A stretch of 19,851 nt of DNA from contig CANQMB010000008.1 of the NCBI GenBank assembly GCA_947624845.1, forward strand, positions 1 through 19,851, written 5' to 3'. The notes beneath the pieces are model-generated. The model saw nothing but the letters and a program-made list of their open reading frames with translations, was not told the DNA's origin and made no database searches. The position numbers were made by a program, and so were the translations under genes. Below are positions 1-6,347 of the stretch, in pieces; within the stretch, counting starts at the first letter, position 1; every line of letters begins with the position of its first letter. Origin of the DNA: an uncultured Bacilli bacterium. Lineage in GTDB: Bacteria > Bacillota_I > Bacilli_A > RF39 > UBA660.

Positions 1-1204
1 CTCCACTAGTTGCAGAATTCTGTCCTGTTCGATAGGCTGCCATATATTCATGACATCCTCCACTCATATCATAAACTCCTGTGATATTTCCGGTCGTCGA
101 TGCTAGATATCCAGTCGGCGTATTATAGGGTTGAGTCACTGTTTCTGCAGTTCCATTTTCTCCTGGATATGAACTTTGATCCGTATTAGCGGCTGCAGAA
201 TATCCAGTTTTATAACTAGAATTATTATTAATATTGATTTCGTTTCCTATTCCATAGGCCGAATGAGATAAATAAGCGACTGCTCCCCATTCCGTGTTCT
301 TCATCATATGAGATTTAAGAGTAGTTTCATAATTTAAAGCATTGTTAAATATATTACCTACTGTTATATTTCGCCAAGAATAGACATTGGGTTTTACAAC
401 AATTTTTTTCTCATTAAGTTCATCTTTTTGAGCATTTCCAACAGTCCATCCCTCTGTATCAATCGGATTGCTTCCATCTCCTGTCTGATTATATCCGGTC
501 TCAAACTTTCCTACCCAAAATCCTTTGGTATTAAAAGCAGAAAAAGCTTCATTCGTATGATAATCTCCAACTGCCTTTCCTACTTCATTTAAATCACTTC
601 CAAATTTAACATCTATTAATCTGGAATTTTTAGTAACGCGCCTAAAGGCAGTGGCCCCACCAGCACTAGCAGCATCAGCAGAATCTACTAAACTAGCAAA
701 GTTTTGGTAATTGGAGTAATTTCCCATATCCCATATTTTATAACTATACCTTGGAATCCAAACAAAATAGCTTTCAATATCTTTTTCCGCTATTGTCTGT
801 CCGACTTGATAATTCGCACTTGGTTTACTCACCAATATAACAGCATTGGCCCATCTTTTTTCTGCATAACTATACCATGGCGTATTTTGATTTGCATATT
901 TTACTGTTCCTTTTGCATCTATCGTTATTGGTATCATTTTATCTCCTAAAACAGGATCCGCTCCATGCAATATACTTTCAGTGTATTTTGAAGAACCCTC
1001 TCCAATTAAATCTTTATATTTTTGATACAGTTCATCAATAGAACCTTGGACATTCAAAGAGGAACCTCCACTTCCAGCATTATCGTATAAAACATCTTCA
1101 CTATTAATCACAGTGGCCACTGCATAAACAGAACTTGCTGAAAATAGCAACCCAACGATAATTCCCAATATAAATTTTAAATTTTTATGCTGTTTTTTTC
1201 CCAT
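1..1204 (-). CDS. Secreted protein with formylglycine-enzyme-like (SUMF1/C-type-lectin-like) domain, 3' end cut by window edge
   Basis: About 401 codons are visible from ATG 1204 and the frame is still open at base 1. The start is fixed by GGAGG in the leader, which lies in the last codons of the upstream gene. Residues 1-26 form a signal peptide (basic KKQHKNLK start, hydrophobic core, likely cleavage after SSVYA). A short motif YDNAGSGGSSLNVQGSIDELY follows and recurs in the neighbouring protein. The later part carries WVGKFETGY, MMKNTEWGAVAYLSHS and GNITGVYDMSGGCHEYM. The last resembles the conserved GNV-YDM-GNVWEW core of the formylglycine-generating-enzyme fold, used by many gut Firmicutes as a non-catalytic surface domain. 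It is the last visible gene of the sipW operon. Export is well supported. The fold assignment rests on motif resemblance only, and binding partner or activity is unknown. Confidence 0.8.
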   Translation of the reverse strand, partial: MGKKQHKNLKFILGIIVGLLFSASSVYAVATVINSEDVLYDNAGSGGSSLNVQGSIDELYQKYKDLIGEGSSKYTESILHGADPVLGDKMIPITIDAKGTVKYANQNTPWYSYAEKRWANAVILVSKPSANYQVGQTIAEKDIESYFVWIPRYSYKIWDMGNYSNYQNFASLVDSADAASAGGATAFRRVTKNSRLIDVKFGSDLNEVGKAVGDYHTNEAFSAFNTKGFWVGKFETGYNQTGDGSNPIDTEGWTVGNAQKDELNEKKIVVKPNVYSWRNITVGNIFNNALNYETTLKSHMMKNTEWGAVAYLSHSAYGIGNEININNNSSYKTGYSAAANTDQSSYPGENGTAETVTQPYNTPTGYLASTTGNITGVYDMSGGCHEYMAAYRTGQNSATSG

Positions 1205-1205
1205 T

Positions 1206-1814
1206 TTAACCGCCTCCTAAAATCCGATACAAATCATCTAAAGCACATTGTACATCATGGCATGGAGACCCACTTTTACTATTATCATACGAAACAATTG
1301 CTGCGTAAGGTCTTACAAATTTAAAATAAATCATCGCTGTCTGCTTATTATTTTCTAATCCCGAAGAAGCAGAATAGCGAAATGTAATATGAATTGTTTT
1401 TTTACTTTTTGGAGAAATAACTTCACCCAATTGATAATCATCTAAAGTATACTGAATATTTTGATTTTCTATTTCATCATTAATTTCACTGATTACATAA
1501 ATTTTATCTGATTTATTTTCAATAGTTACTTCATAAGTAATTGTCGAATCTGCTTGTGGTAAAGTCACAAACATATTGACAGAATCTTTACCATATCGGC
1601 TATTATAAGTTTCAAAAGCACCATTTTGAACACTTAACATCTTTAAATCAACAACTCGAATGATCTCATCCACTCTTGCATAAGCTTTTCCAGTAATCAA
1701 CATTTTTTGATCATAGGCAGAACTTACGATGGTAATGAAACAAATGAGTAGCAATAAAAGAAATATTTTGTATTTTATAAAATATTTCTTTAATTTCTCT
1801 ATATTAATATTCAT
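1206..1814 (-). CDS. Small secreted or membrane-anchored protein of the sipW cluster, function unknown
   Basis: The product is 202 residues from ATG 1814. A GTG at 1817 is also in frame, but the GAGG in the leader is better spaced for the ATG. Residues about 16-34 are a hydrophobic segment ending in SSAYDQ, either a signal peptide or an N-terminal anchor. The rest is rich in alternating polar and hydrophobic residues, like a beta-sandwich (for example TYEVTIENKSDKIYVISEI and KKTIHITFRYS). The C-terminus ends SYDNSKSGSPCHDVQC-ALDDLY, matching the YDN-SGS-VQ-ID-LY motif near the N-terminus of the next protein. Two cysteines five residues apart could pair. Stop and next start are one base apart, so the two genes are probably translationally coupled. 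It may be a minor fibre subunit or an assembly partner of the TasA-like protein; I do not recognise the family. Confidence 0.75.
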   Translation of the reverse strand: MNINIEKLKKYFIKYKIFLLLLLICFITIVSSAYDQKMLITGKAYARVDEIIRVVDLKMLSVQNGAFETYNSRYGKDSVNMFVTLPQADSTITYEVTIENKSDKIYVISEINDEIENQNIQYTLDDYQLGEVISPKSKKTIHITFRYSASSGLENNKQTAMIYFKFVRPYAAIVSYDNSKSGSPCHDVQCALDDLYRILGGG

Positions 1815-1836
1815 CACCCCTCACTATAATCAGATT

Positions 1837-2991
1837 TTAAACAGTTTCCATAGAATCTTCTTTCTCAATATCATTACTGGCCATTTGTGTTTTCTCTAAA
1901 TAAGCTTTTGTTAAACGGTATTTATAAATTGTATCGTCTTTTACAATAACGAAAAAGCACTTTTCTCCAGGAATTACCTCATAATATAAAATTGGAGATT
2001 GTAAATTGATAGAAGCATCTACCATTTCACTAAATTGTTCTGGATAAACCTTATTTGGATATTTATTTTCATTAATTGTAACATTACCATTAACAATTAA
2101 GCTGTCATATTCATTTAATATTTTTCTAACAGTAAGTGTATAAATATTATCTTTTTTGTAAATTAAATAAATTTTACGATCTATAATTATTAGCAAAAGA
2201 CCAATAACAAGGAGAATAAATCCAACAACTAAAGTAGAAATACTCTTAATACTAAACCATGAAAGTGCATTTAAAGAATCACTATGATCTATATTATCTG
2301 TATCTATAGAAATATCTAAAGTCTGTTCACTTAATGGAATCGTAATTTGAATTTGGTTATCTCGATTTAGTTGTTCTACTTGAGCACTATGCTTTCCTAA
2401 AACTTTTATATCCATAGTTAAAACCAATTGACTATTTACAGATAACCCATATTCTCTTTTATAAGAATTTACATAATTGTTATATTCATCGTAATCAATA
2501 TCTAAATCCTCGTTAATAACTATATTATTTGACTCTGTACTTTTTTTTACTTGTTGTAATAAGGTTTTATCTTTTTTATATAAAACTTTATCCGTATCTA
2601 ATTGATCTCTGATTTGCAAAGATCCAACAATTTTATATTGATAATCAAATTTTAAATTCTTTGTAGAATGAATTTCATAGTTAAAATTTGTATTGATTGT
2701 ATTAATTAAACTAGCAACATATTGCATACCACTGTGTAAATACTTTGAATCATAAAAATTATTATTTTTTAAATAAACTGTATAATCCGCTTTCCCTTTT
2801 TCATTATAATTTACAACAGCATTTTTACCATTTTGTTGAAATGAAATGATACTAAAATATAATCCACTAACCAATAATAAAATAGCACTAAGCAAAAAAA
2901 TCCAATGCATCACTTGATTTTTCAACCATTTCGATTGTTTAGTCATTTGATACACTTTATCTGTACTATAAAAGTGAATTTTATTTTTCAT
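1837..2991 (-). CDS. DUF5305-like bitopic membrane protein next to sipW
   Basis: I place the start at ATG 2991 (384 residues) rather than an in-frame ATG 27 bases upstream, because AGGAGGGG sits about five bases before 2991. This start lies inside the last codons of sipW (11-base overlap). Residues about 28-48 form a first membrane segment. A large domain outside follows, with VNYNEKGKADYTVYLKNNNFY, an aromatic and Asn-rich stretch typical of DUF5305 proteins. A second membrane segment (about 246-272, VVGFILLVIGLLLIIID) leads to a cytoplasmic tail of about 110 residues. DUF5305 proteins are often found next to sipW-type peptidases in Firmicutes and archaea, and their role is unknown. The topology suggests an accessory factor presenting or assembling SipW substrates, which is inference. 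The family name rests on remembered resemblance. Confidence 0.75.
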   Translation of the reverse strand: MKNKIHFYSTDKVYQMTKQSKWLKNQVMHWIFLLSAILLLVSGLYFSIISFQQNGKNAVVNYNEKGKADYTVYLKNNNFYDSKYLHSGMQYVASLINTINTNFNYEIHSTKNLKFDYQYKIVGSLQIRDQLDTDKVLYKKDKTLLQQVKKSTESNNIVINEDLDIDYDEYNNYVNSYKREYGLSVNSQLVLTMDIKVLGKHSAQVEQLNRDNQIQITIPLSEQTLDISIDTDNIDHSDSLNALSWFSIKSISTLVVGFILLVIGLLLIIIDRKIYLIYKKDNIYTLTVRKILNEYDSLIVNGNVTINENKYPNKVYPEQFSEMVDASINLQSPILYYEVIPGEKCFFVIVKDDTIYKYRLTKAYLEKTQMASNDIEKEDSMETV

Positions 2992-4150
2992 TGTTCCCCT
3001 CCTTTTTATTCTTTTCAATCATTTGATTTAATATAACGGTTGGATATCCAATATAAGGTATTTTACATTTTACAACGCCAACAACGCCATCATCAGTTAC
3101 AACCCAATTATCAGTAACGTTTCCCTTTCGATCTCCCTTAGTATTAATTTGATACTGGTTATTTTTTTTATGGATATCGACAATTCGATGTGTATAAATG
3201 GAATCTTTTACTTTAAAAACTAAGATATCTCCTACTTGCAATCGATCTAAGTTTTTAGCAAAAGTTTTATCGATAATAATTGCATCTCCTACATTGATCG
3301 TAGGGCTCATACTACCAGAACCAATAGTTGCAATCCAATAAGGAAATAGATTACTACACAATCCTACAATAACTAAAACTAAAAATATACAAATTATATT
3401 AATTATTTTATTTTTTTTTAAATCTTTTTTTTTATGAAATCGTTTTCCTTTTTTCGGATAAATATTTTCCATGATGACATTTATAATTAATGGAATTAAA
3501 AACATGACAATACTATTTAAATAATATCCTAAATTAGGTACAATAGGAAAAAGATAAACATAGGAATTCATAATCATTTGATAGCACATACAAGAAAAAT
3601 ATCCATAATAATAACTAAAACGATTAAGTACATAATTTTTTGAAATACTAGGTAACACAACAATGGTCATTAATTTTAAAATATTCGATAAATTTGATTG
3701 ATCATACATGTGAATCGTTAGGGACACATCCACCAAAGTAAAAAGAAAAATAGTAAACCAATTCAATAGCTTATCGTTTTTTGTTTTTGATAAAAAGTTA
3801 TATCTTAATAACTCTTCTACAACAATTAAAAGTAAAACAGGAAATATATTTTTAATTATATTAAACGGAGTAAGGCGATAGATTGTCTTCGCATATCCAG
3901 TAAACAGACCTAATCCGTAAATAAATATCAAAAAGGCAATAGAAAATAATAATGTAGATAAAATAATTTTTTTTTCATAAATATTTTTAAATTTTTCAAA
4001 TCCAAAATAAATCACACTAATAACAAAAAGGACGCCCAAAAATAAACTCATTGTATATTCATTAAAAATATTTTTAAAAACAATGTTTAATAACAAAATA
4101 AAAATAGTTATTAGAATAAGAATACACAGTTTCTTCTTTCTTTTTTTCAC
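2981..4150 (-). CDS. sipW: SipW-type signal peptidase I fused to a polytopic N-terminal membrane domain
   Basis: The product is 389 residues from GTG 4150, preceded by AGAGGTGG at good spacing. Residues 1-230 hold about six to eight hydrophobic segments. A basic linker (about 232-248, KKGKRFHKKKDLKKNK) leads to a further membrane segment and the peptidase domain. Catalytic Ser280 lies in GSGSMSPT. The usual lysine base is replaced by His321 in YTHRIVDI, the mark of the SipW/ER-type S26B branch. The motif KGDRKGNVTDN contains the conserved GD. SipW enzymes process TasA/camelysin-type precursors, and such a substrate is encoded immediately upstream. Ordinary SipW is about 190 residues, so the N-terminal half is extra. 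It contains VVEELLRYNF, which recalls the EExxxR motif of CPBP-type intramembrane proteases but is one residue short and lacks clear partner histidines. Two A9 tracts encode the linker. Confidence 0.92.
   Translation of the reverse strand: MKKRKKKLCILILITIFILLLNIVFKNIFNEYTMSLFLGVLFVISVIYFGFEKFKNIYEKKIILSTLLFSIAFLIFIYGLGLFTGYAKTIYRLTPFNIIKNIFPVLLLIVVEELLRYNFLSKTKNDKLLNWFTIFLFTLVDVSLTIHMYDQSNLSNILKLMTIVVLPSISKNYVLNRFSYYYGYFSCMCYQMIMNSYVYLFPIVPNLGYYLNSIVMFLIPLIINVIMENIYPKKGKRFHKKKDLKKNKIINIICIFLVLVIVGLCSNLFPYWIATIGSGSMSPTINVGDAIIIDKTFAKNLDRLQVGDILVFKVKDSIYTHRIVDIHKKNNQYQINTKGDRKGNVTDNWVVTDDGVVGVVKCKIPYIGYPTVILNQMIEKNKKEGNNEK
3411..3433 (-). repeat. Two A9 homopolymer tracts inside sipW
   Basis: On the coding strand two runs of nine A (3411-3419 and 3425-3433) are separated by five bases and encode the KKK and KK parts of the linker between the membrane domain and the peptidase domain. 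Slippage in either would leave the membrane half intact and remove Ser280 and His321. Runs of nine are long enough to be hypermutable in many bacteria. That they act as a switch is inference. Confidence 0.6.
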
Positions 4151-4166
4151 TCAACCACCTCTAGTA

Positions 4167-4254
4167 TTAACAAATACTACTCATAAGTTTTCATTTATAT
4201 ATTAAAAGGATAAGGATAAGATATAATTGTACTTATGAGTAGTCGTATTGTTAA
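4167..4254. repeat. Imperfect inverted repeat between the TasA-like gene and sipW
   Basis: Arms ACTACTCATAAGT (4176-4188) and ACTTATGAGTAGT (4231-4243) match perfectly over 13 bp. After a small internal loop they are extended by TTAACAA (4167-4173) and TTGTTAA (4248-4254), giving 20 bp in all around a 42-base A/T-rich centre. In the mRNA this would be a long-looped hairpin ending about seven bases before the sipW ribosome binding site. There is no U-run, so it is not a standard terminator. It may set mRNA processing or stability, to keep substrate mRNA in excess of peptidase mRNA. A small DNA inversion site is the alternative. Confidence 0.7.
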
Positions 4255-4270
4255 ATAATTTTATGATTTT

Positions 4271-4858
4271 TTATTTTTGGCTATAGACAATTGCAGCTTG
4301 TAAATTTGTGATTTCTACATCATCTTTTGGTAATTCCTCAGCTGGTGTTTCTGCATTATAGGTAAGAGTCAATTTTAATGTTTTAGTACCATTATTTTTG
4401 TTTAAATCATCATTATTATTGATTTCTCCACCTTCACTATACTTTAGAGTATATGTTAGATTTTTACATACATTAGCTGCATCTTGTTCTGCATTTTGAC
4501 CTGTTCCATTACATTCTGGCTTTGGGACTGTTTTAGAACTAACTTCAGCATCAAAAGTCCCTTCATTTATGACATCAAAAGTGTAACTTACAGAATCTCC
4601 TGGTTTTTTTAATTTGATAGAAAAATCTCCAATACTAGTATCTCCTTTAATTTCAGGAGCAGTTACTTCTTCTGCTTCGCCAACCAAATCTGCTGCTTGC
4701 AAATTAGTAAACTTTATTTTCCAAGAAGAAGCAATCGCACTAGCTGTACCATTAATCGTCAACTGCTGAGTAAATCCAGCATAAGTAATACTGATTAAAG
4801 TAACCACTGCTACTACAGCTACAATTCCTCCTATAATTTTTTGTTTCTTCTGATTCAT
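4271..4858 (-). CDS. TasA/camelysin-like secreted protein, predicted SipW substrate
   Basis: The product is 195 residues, with ATG 4858 behind a strong AAGGAGGAGAG site. The N-terminus (MNQKKQKI, then a hydrophobic core to about residue 25, then ITYAGFTQQLTINGTASA) is the typical SipW-dependent signal of TasA and camelysin precursors, with cleavage expected near TYA. The mature part is beta-rich, with NEGTFDAEVSSK and SVSYTFDVIN like the TasA jelly-roll strands. The phrase TNLQAA occurs near both ends (about residues 51-56 and near the C-terminus), perhaps pairing terminal strands. TasA of Bacillus subtilis forms extracellular biofilm fibres. This protein is smaller and more distant, so a structural surface subunit is likely but a fibre is not shown. 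It heads the leftward operon and lies only about 100 bp from the left repeat of the recombinase cassette. Confidence 0.85.
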   Translation of the reverse strand: MNQKKQKIIGGIVAVVAVVTLISITYAGFTQQLTINGTASAIASSWKIKFTNLQAADLVGEAEEVTAPEIKGDTSIGDFSIKLKKPGDSVSYTFDVINEGTFDAEVSSKTVPKPECNGTGQNAEQDAANVCKNLTYTLKYSEGGEINNNDDLNKNNGTKTLKLTLTYNAETPAEELPKDDVEITNLQAAIVYSQK

Positions 4859-4959
4859 GCTCTCTCCTCCTTATAAATAATTAGAGTAAAAATACTAAGA
4901 ATTAAATTAATTATTATTTTTTAACGAAAATTGTTTATAATAATAATGAAAATTAATTG

Positions 4960-4986
4960 TCGTATAATACTTAATATTCTACGATA
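4960..4986. repeat. Left 27-bp inverted repeat (recombinase core site) of the invertible cassette
   Basis: This is the exact reverse complement of 6009-6035. Inside it, arms TCGTATAATA (4960-4969) and TATTCTACGA (4975-4984) flank a 5-bp centre CTTAA. The arms pair at nine of ten positions, which is the layout of a tyrosine recombinase core site with two inward binding arms around the crossover. It contains the last codons (SIVEY) and stop of the recombinase gene. Confidence 0.93.
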
Positions 4987-5927
4987 GAATTCACATAATT
5001 TACTAAATTATCAATACAATCTCTTTTTTGATCAAGAGTAGAATGAACATATACCTCTAAAGTAATGTGATAAGAGGAATGCCCTAATATTTCACTTAAT
5101 GTTTTAATATCCATTCCAGATTCAATACTCCTCGTTGCGAAAGTGTGGCGTAATGTATGAAAATTTAACTCACGTATATTACATTTTTTCAAAATATTTT
5201 CTAAGTATTTTTCATAAACACGAGTGTCTTTAAACGTTTTAGAATTCGTTAAAATATAATGTTCTGATATTGATTTATATTGCTTTAATTCTTCAAGTAA
5301 AAAACGAGGAAGAGGAATAACTCGAATAGAAGATTCGCTTTTTGGTGATGAAACAATTTTTTTCGTTTTAGAAGTCGCGTCAAGATCATTGTTTTTTATT
5401 CGTTGCACGGTGCGATTAACAGATAGAGACTTGTTTTTAAAATCAATGTCTTTCCATTTTAAACCACATATTTCTCCTAAGCGAATTCCTGTATATAAGC
5501 AAATTAAAATACCTAATTTTCGAATGTCTTTTGATTTTTTTAAATATTTCTCTAGTTGATATTGCTCTGTCTTTGTTAAATAGACAATTTTTGATTTTGG
5601 TTTTTTAAACTTTATAAAGGACAAGTCCAAAGATTTTCGCCATTTGTTTTTCACACAATATTGAATAGAACTCTTTATAATAAAAATTAAAGTTCGTTTT
5701 GTAGATAAAGATAAACTAGAAATTTGCTTTTGATTAAAAAAATTAATTATATGTTTTTGATTCAATAATTTATAGTTTTTATTTCCTAAATAGGGAATAA
5801 TATAAAGATTAATAAAATTGAGATACTTTATATAACTTTGTTCTTTGATTGCACCTTTTTTATTTTCTAACCACTTTATTAATACTTCTGAATATAAATC
5901 TTTTTTACGATTTAATAATAGTTTCAT
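4971..5927 (-). CDS. Tyrosine recombinase/integrase enclosed by inverted repeats
   Basis: The product is 318 residues, a normal length for the family, from ATG 5927 behind GGAAGGTG. Residues about 10-100 are the helical core-binding (SAM-like) domain; about 112-315 the catalytic domain. All catalytic residues are visible: Arg149 in TGIRLGE, Lys196 in the beta-hairpin (SPKSESS), His257 and Arg260 in FHTLRHTFAT, His283 in LGHSS and nucleophile Tyr293 in EVYVHS. The enzyme should cut and rejoin DNA at paired core sites. The flanking 27-bp repeats are the obvious substrates, and their inverted orientation makes it a probable invertase. There is no excisionase gene nearby. Gene position next to ssrA could alternatively mark it as an island integrase. 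It has a very short leader and no strong terminator, so read-through into the TasA-like operon about 110 bp away is possible. Confidence 0.95.
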   Translation of the reverse strand: MKLLLNRKKDLYSEVLIKWLENKKGAIKEQSYIKYLNFINLYIIPYLGNKNYKLLNQKHIINFFNQKQISSLSLSTKRTLIFIIKSSIQYCVKNKWRKSLDLSFIKFKKPKSKIVYLTKTEQYQLEKYLKKSKDIRKLGILICLYTGIRLGEICGLKWKDIDFKNKSLSVNRTVQRIKNNDLDATSKTKKIVSSPKSESSIRVIPLPRFLLEELKQYKSISEHYILTNSKTFKDTRVYEKYLENILKKCNIRELNFHTLRHTFATRSIESGMDIKTLSEILGHSSYHITLEVYVHSTLDQKRDCIDNLVNYVNSIVEY

Positions 5928-5947
5928 TCTTTCACCTTCCTAAATTT

Positions 5948-5977
5948 ATTATAAAAATTTTTCTTGCTTTTTGTCGA
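5948..5977 (-). promoter_or_regulatory. Putative sigma-A promoter of the recombinase gene
   Basis: On the minus strand TCGACA (5972-5977) and a perfect TATAAT (5948-5953) are separated by 18 bases. Transcription would begin near 5941, about 13 bases before the start codon, leaving little more than the ribosome binding site as leader. Confidence 0.6.
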
Positions 5978-5992
5978 AATATGTTGTATATT
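5964..5992 (+). promoter_or_regulatory. Putative outward-facing promoter inside the invertible cassette
   Basis: On the plus strand TTGCTT (5964-5969) and TATATT (5987-5992) are 17 bases apart and overlap the opposed recombinase promoter. The 11-mer TGTTGTATATT is also present in the promoter of the large surface protein (minus strand, 19341-19351). As drawn it fires rightward into an A/T hairpin at 6049-6072; after inversion it would fire leftward into the TasA-like gene. Confidence 0.45.
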
Positions 5993-6008
5993 CAATTCAT
6001 AGAGTAAG

Positions 6009-6035
6009 TATCGTAGAATATTAAGTATTATACGA
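6009..6035. repeat. Right 27-bp inverted repeat (recombinase core site) of the invertible cassette
   Basis: Perfect reverse complement of 4960-4986 over 27 bases; the match ends abruptly on both sides. The internal dyad is TCGTAGAATA, centre TTAAG, TATTATACGA. The opposite orientation of the two copies predicts inversion of the 1.02 kb between them, not excision. Confidence 0.93.
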
Positions 6036-6048
6036 TATATTTATACCG

Positions 6049-6072
6049 AAAAAAGCCTGAAAGTCTTTTTTT
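6049..6072. terminator. Weak hairpin just outside the right repeat
   Basis: AAAAAAG and CTTTTTT pair around a CT/AG inner stem with one mismatch and a three-base loop, followed by further T. It is A/T-rich and imperfect, so efficiency is doubtful. It lies where the outward promoter would read in the present orientation. Confidence 0.35.
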
Positions 6073-6120
6073 ATGGAATTTTTAAAATCTATTTATACAT
6101 TTTTTCATTAATGGGTTATA

Positions 6121-6160
6121 ATAAAAAAAGGAGCCTCCTTGCCGGGATTTGGCTCCTTTA
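6121..6160 (-). terminator. Intrinsic terminator, leftward
   Basis: AAAGGAGCC (6127-6135) and GGCTCCTTT (6151-6159) form a 9-bp stem with a 15-base loop. On the minus strand the stem is followed by a run of T; on the plus strand by only TTTATTG. It would protect the cassette from transcription arriving from the ssrA side. Confidence 0.75.
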
Positions 6161-6167
6161 TTGTATC

Positions 6168-6192
6168 AAAAAAGCCGCACCAGGTGGTGCGG
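6168..6192 (-). terminator. Intrinsic terminator, leftward
   Basis: CCGCACC (6175-6181) and GGTGCGG (6186-6192) form a GC-rich 7-bp stem with a 4-base loop, followed on the minus strand by C and six T. It is a strong leftward terminator in tandem with the previous one. The only leftward gene upstream within reach is ssrA, which has its own terminator, so an unannotated minus-strand RNA from 6200-6540 is possible. Confidence 0.75.
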
Positions 6193-6248
6193 TTGAAATT
6201 TCAATTTAGGAAAATTCTGTTTCTTTAACATAATTTTTATAAAATTTA

Positions 6249-6277
6249 TTGTATTAGAAACAAATGTTTGGTATAAT
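6249..6277 (+). promoter_or_regulatory. Extended -10 promoter of the small hydrophobic peptide gene
   Basis: TTGTAT (6249-6254), 17-base spacer, perfect TATAAT (6272-6277) preceded by TGG, i.e. an extended -10. Predicted start is near 6284, giving a leader of about 64 bases that contains the hairpin at 6313-6339. Confidence 0.7.
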
Positions 6278-6312
6278 TTTATTAGGAATACTTAGTTAGC
6301 TTAGGTACTATT

Positions 6313-6339
6313 CTCCTTTACTTTTTAAAGTGGAAGGAG
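6313..6339 (+). promoter_or_regulatory. Hairpin that masks the ribosome binding site of the small peptide gene
   Basis: CTCCTT (6313-6318) pairs with AAGGAG (6334-6339) and ACTTT (6320-6324) with AAAGT (6327-6331), giving 11 bp with a small internal loop. AAGGAGG is the ribosome binding site of the ORF at 6348, so translation should be low until the hairpin opens. Confidence 0.7.
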
Positions 6340-6347
6340 GTGAAGTT

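Larger units (their letters stand above)
4960..6035. mobile_element. Predicted self-inverting recombinase cassette (inverton)
   Basis: A single tyrosine recombinase gene with its promoter region fills the space between two perfect 27-bp inverted repeats. Each repeat has core-site symmetry. The gene's stop codon lies within the left repeat, so inversion would leave its coding sequence unchanged. The cassette separates the ssrA-side DNA from the TasA-like/sipW operon. No second gene is enclosed, so the payload that changes place on inversion would be the promoter pair at 5948-5992. Inversion has not been observed here; it is inferred from architecture. Confidence 0.75.

Noticed and set aside
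704..949. Plus-strand ORF of 81 codons
   Set aside because: It lies antisense to the secreted protein with signal peptide and recognised motifs, and has no family resemblance.
2992..3018. Longer DUF5305-like protein with a nine-residue extension
   Set aside because: The extension MKRIKRRGT is simply the ribosome binding site region and the sipW end read as codons; AGGAGGGG is placed for ATG 2991.
4222..4227. Plus-strand TATAAT in the loop of the repeat between the TasA-like gene and sipW
   Set aside because: No -35 at suitable spacing and no rightward gene to serve.
4960..6035. Repeats as terminal inverted repeats of an insertion sequence
   Set aside because: The enzyme is a tyrosine recombinase, not a DDE transposase; the repeats have core-site dyads and there is no flanking target duplication.
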